64,000 nucleotides of DNA, taken from NCBI GenBank assembly GCA_024138015.1, contig JAMXBB010000001.1, positions 134,112,739-134,176,738 of the forward strand, written 5' to 3'. Shown here one piece after another: positions 63,667 through 64,000 of the stretch (position 1 is the stretch's first letter; each line of letters opens with the position of its first letter). The notes beneath the pieces are model-generated. The model had not been told where the DNA came from and searched no databases. It saw only the letters and a list, made by a program, of their open reading frames with translations. A program made the translations under genes and the position numbers. This DNA is from Lumnitzera littorea. Lineage: Eukaryota > Streptophyta > Magnoliopsida > Myrtales > Combretaceae.

Positions 63667-64000
63667 AGTTACCTTATTAAACTCTAACAAGTACCATTGT
63701 TAATTTTTTAAAATTGGGTTTATTCTTCAAAATTATCCTTTTTAAATATTTTTTTACAAACTAAAAATAAAAGAAAAGAAAAAACTTAAGTTTTTATAAA
63801 TCTTACGTCGTCACGGAGATATCTATGTACCCTTTAGTTGGAATTAGATGTTTGTAGTTTTTTTTTAAAACATTAGTATATTGGTTTTTTTTTTTTTAAT
63901 TTCTGAAAACCAACCGAGTTTACATTTTAATTTATTCATTTTGAGTAAAAAATTCTAAAAAAAAGGTCCTAACTTGAAGTTTTGTTTTTTTCTAAAAATT
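63667..64000. repeat. Long direct repeat, right copy (LTR-like, cut by window end)
   Basis: Partner of 55325-55651. The copy is truncated only by the window boundary. Confidence 0.8.

Larger units (their letters stand above)
55325..64000. mobile_element. Probable large non-autonomous LTR-type element, running off the right edge
   Basis: The sequence beginning at 55325 is repeated in the same orientation from 63667 to the window end (334 bp visible), about 8.3 kb apart, as expected of two LTRs. The interior holds a two-part tandem array (about 56.95-58.46 kb), poly-pyrimidine stretches and a decayed minus-strand ORF (about 61.35-62.6 kb). No reverse transcriptase, integrase, primer site or polypurine tract can be read. 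The far edges of the LTRs, and therefore the family, are unknown. A simple segmental duplication is the alternative. Confidence 0.55.

Overview
The window is nuclear DNA of a flowering plant, almost certainly a eudicot. It is AT-rich, the genes have many short exons with canonical GT..AG introns, and the intergenic space is filled with degenerate LTR retrotransposons, long-TIR/foldback DNA elements and minisatellites. There is no sign of prokaryotic organisation. All splice models below were read by eye from splice signals, reading frame and recalled protein families; no alignment was run.

Three protein-coding genes are well supported. (1) 507-9088 (+): the 3' 21 exons of a KIN-4A/FRA1-type kinesin. 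The gene enters from the left edge and runs from mid motor domain to the basic tail. (2) 13531-16147 (-): a two-exon gene for a 172-residue conserved plant protein ending in a Cys/His zinc-binding-like motif. It converges on the kinesin gene. (3) 50356-51666 (-): an intronless secreted leucine-rich-repeat protein of the LRX-like/At4g06744 type, without an extensin tail.

Between genes 2 and 3, 16.2-30 kb holds MITE/Mutator-like long-TIR elements (16874-18134, 18197-18803) and a 1.24-kb palindrome (25452-26690). From 30393 to 45992 lies an old Ty3/gypsy element in minus orientation: 5' LTR and primer-binding-site-like sequence at the high-coordinate end, then degenerate gag, reverse transcriptase, RNase H and integrase, then a tandem-repeat zone, then a decayed extra ORF on the opposite strand, then the 3' LTR. 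That order is diagnostic of the Tat group, whose members carry antisense ORFs and variable 3' tandem repeats. A second, mostly non-coding LTR element (34532-39491, near-match 5-bp target duplication, tRNA-iMet-type primer site) is nested inside the antisense ORF, and a related solo-LTR-like sequence sits near 44.9-45.4 kb.

From 55325 to the right edge, two direct-repeat copies (55325 and 63667) suggest another large LTR element without visible pol. It contains a striking two-part minisatellite (85-bp period, then about 48-bp period) and a decayed minus-strand ORF. This layout could be a deletion derivative of the same kind of element.

The genes are unrelated in function and show no sign of working together. 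The biology of the window is mostly that of transposon nesting and satellite birth.
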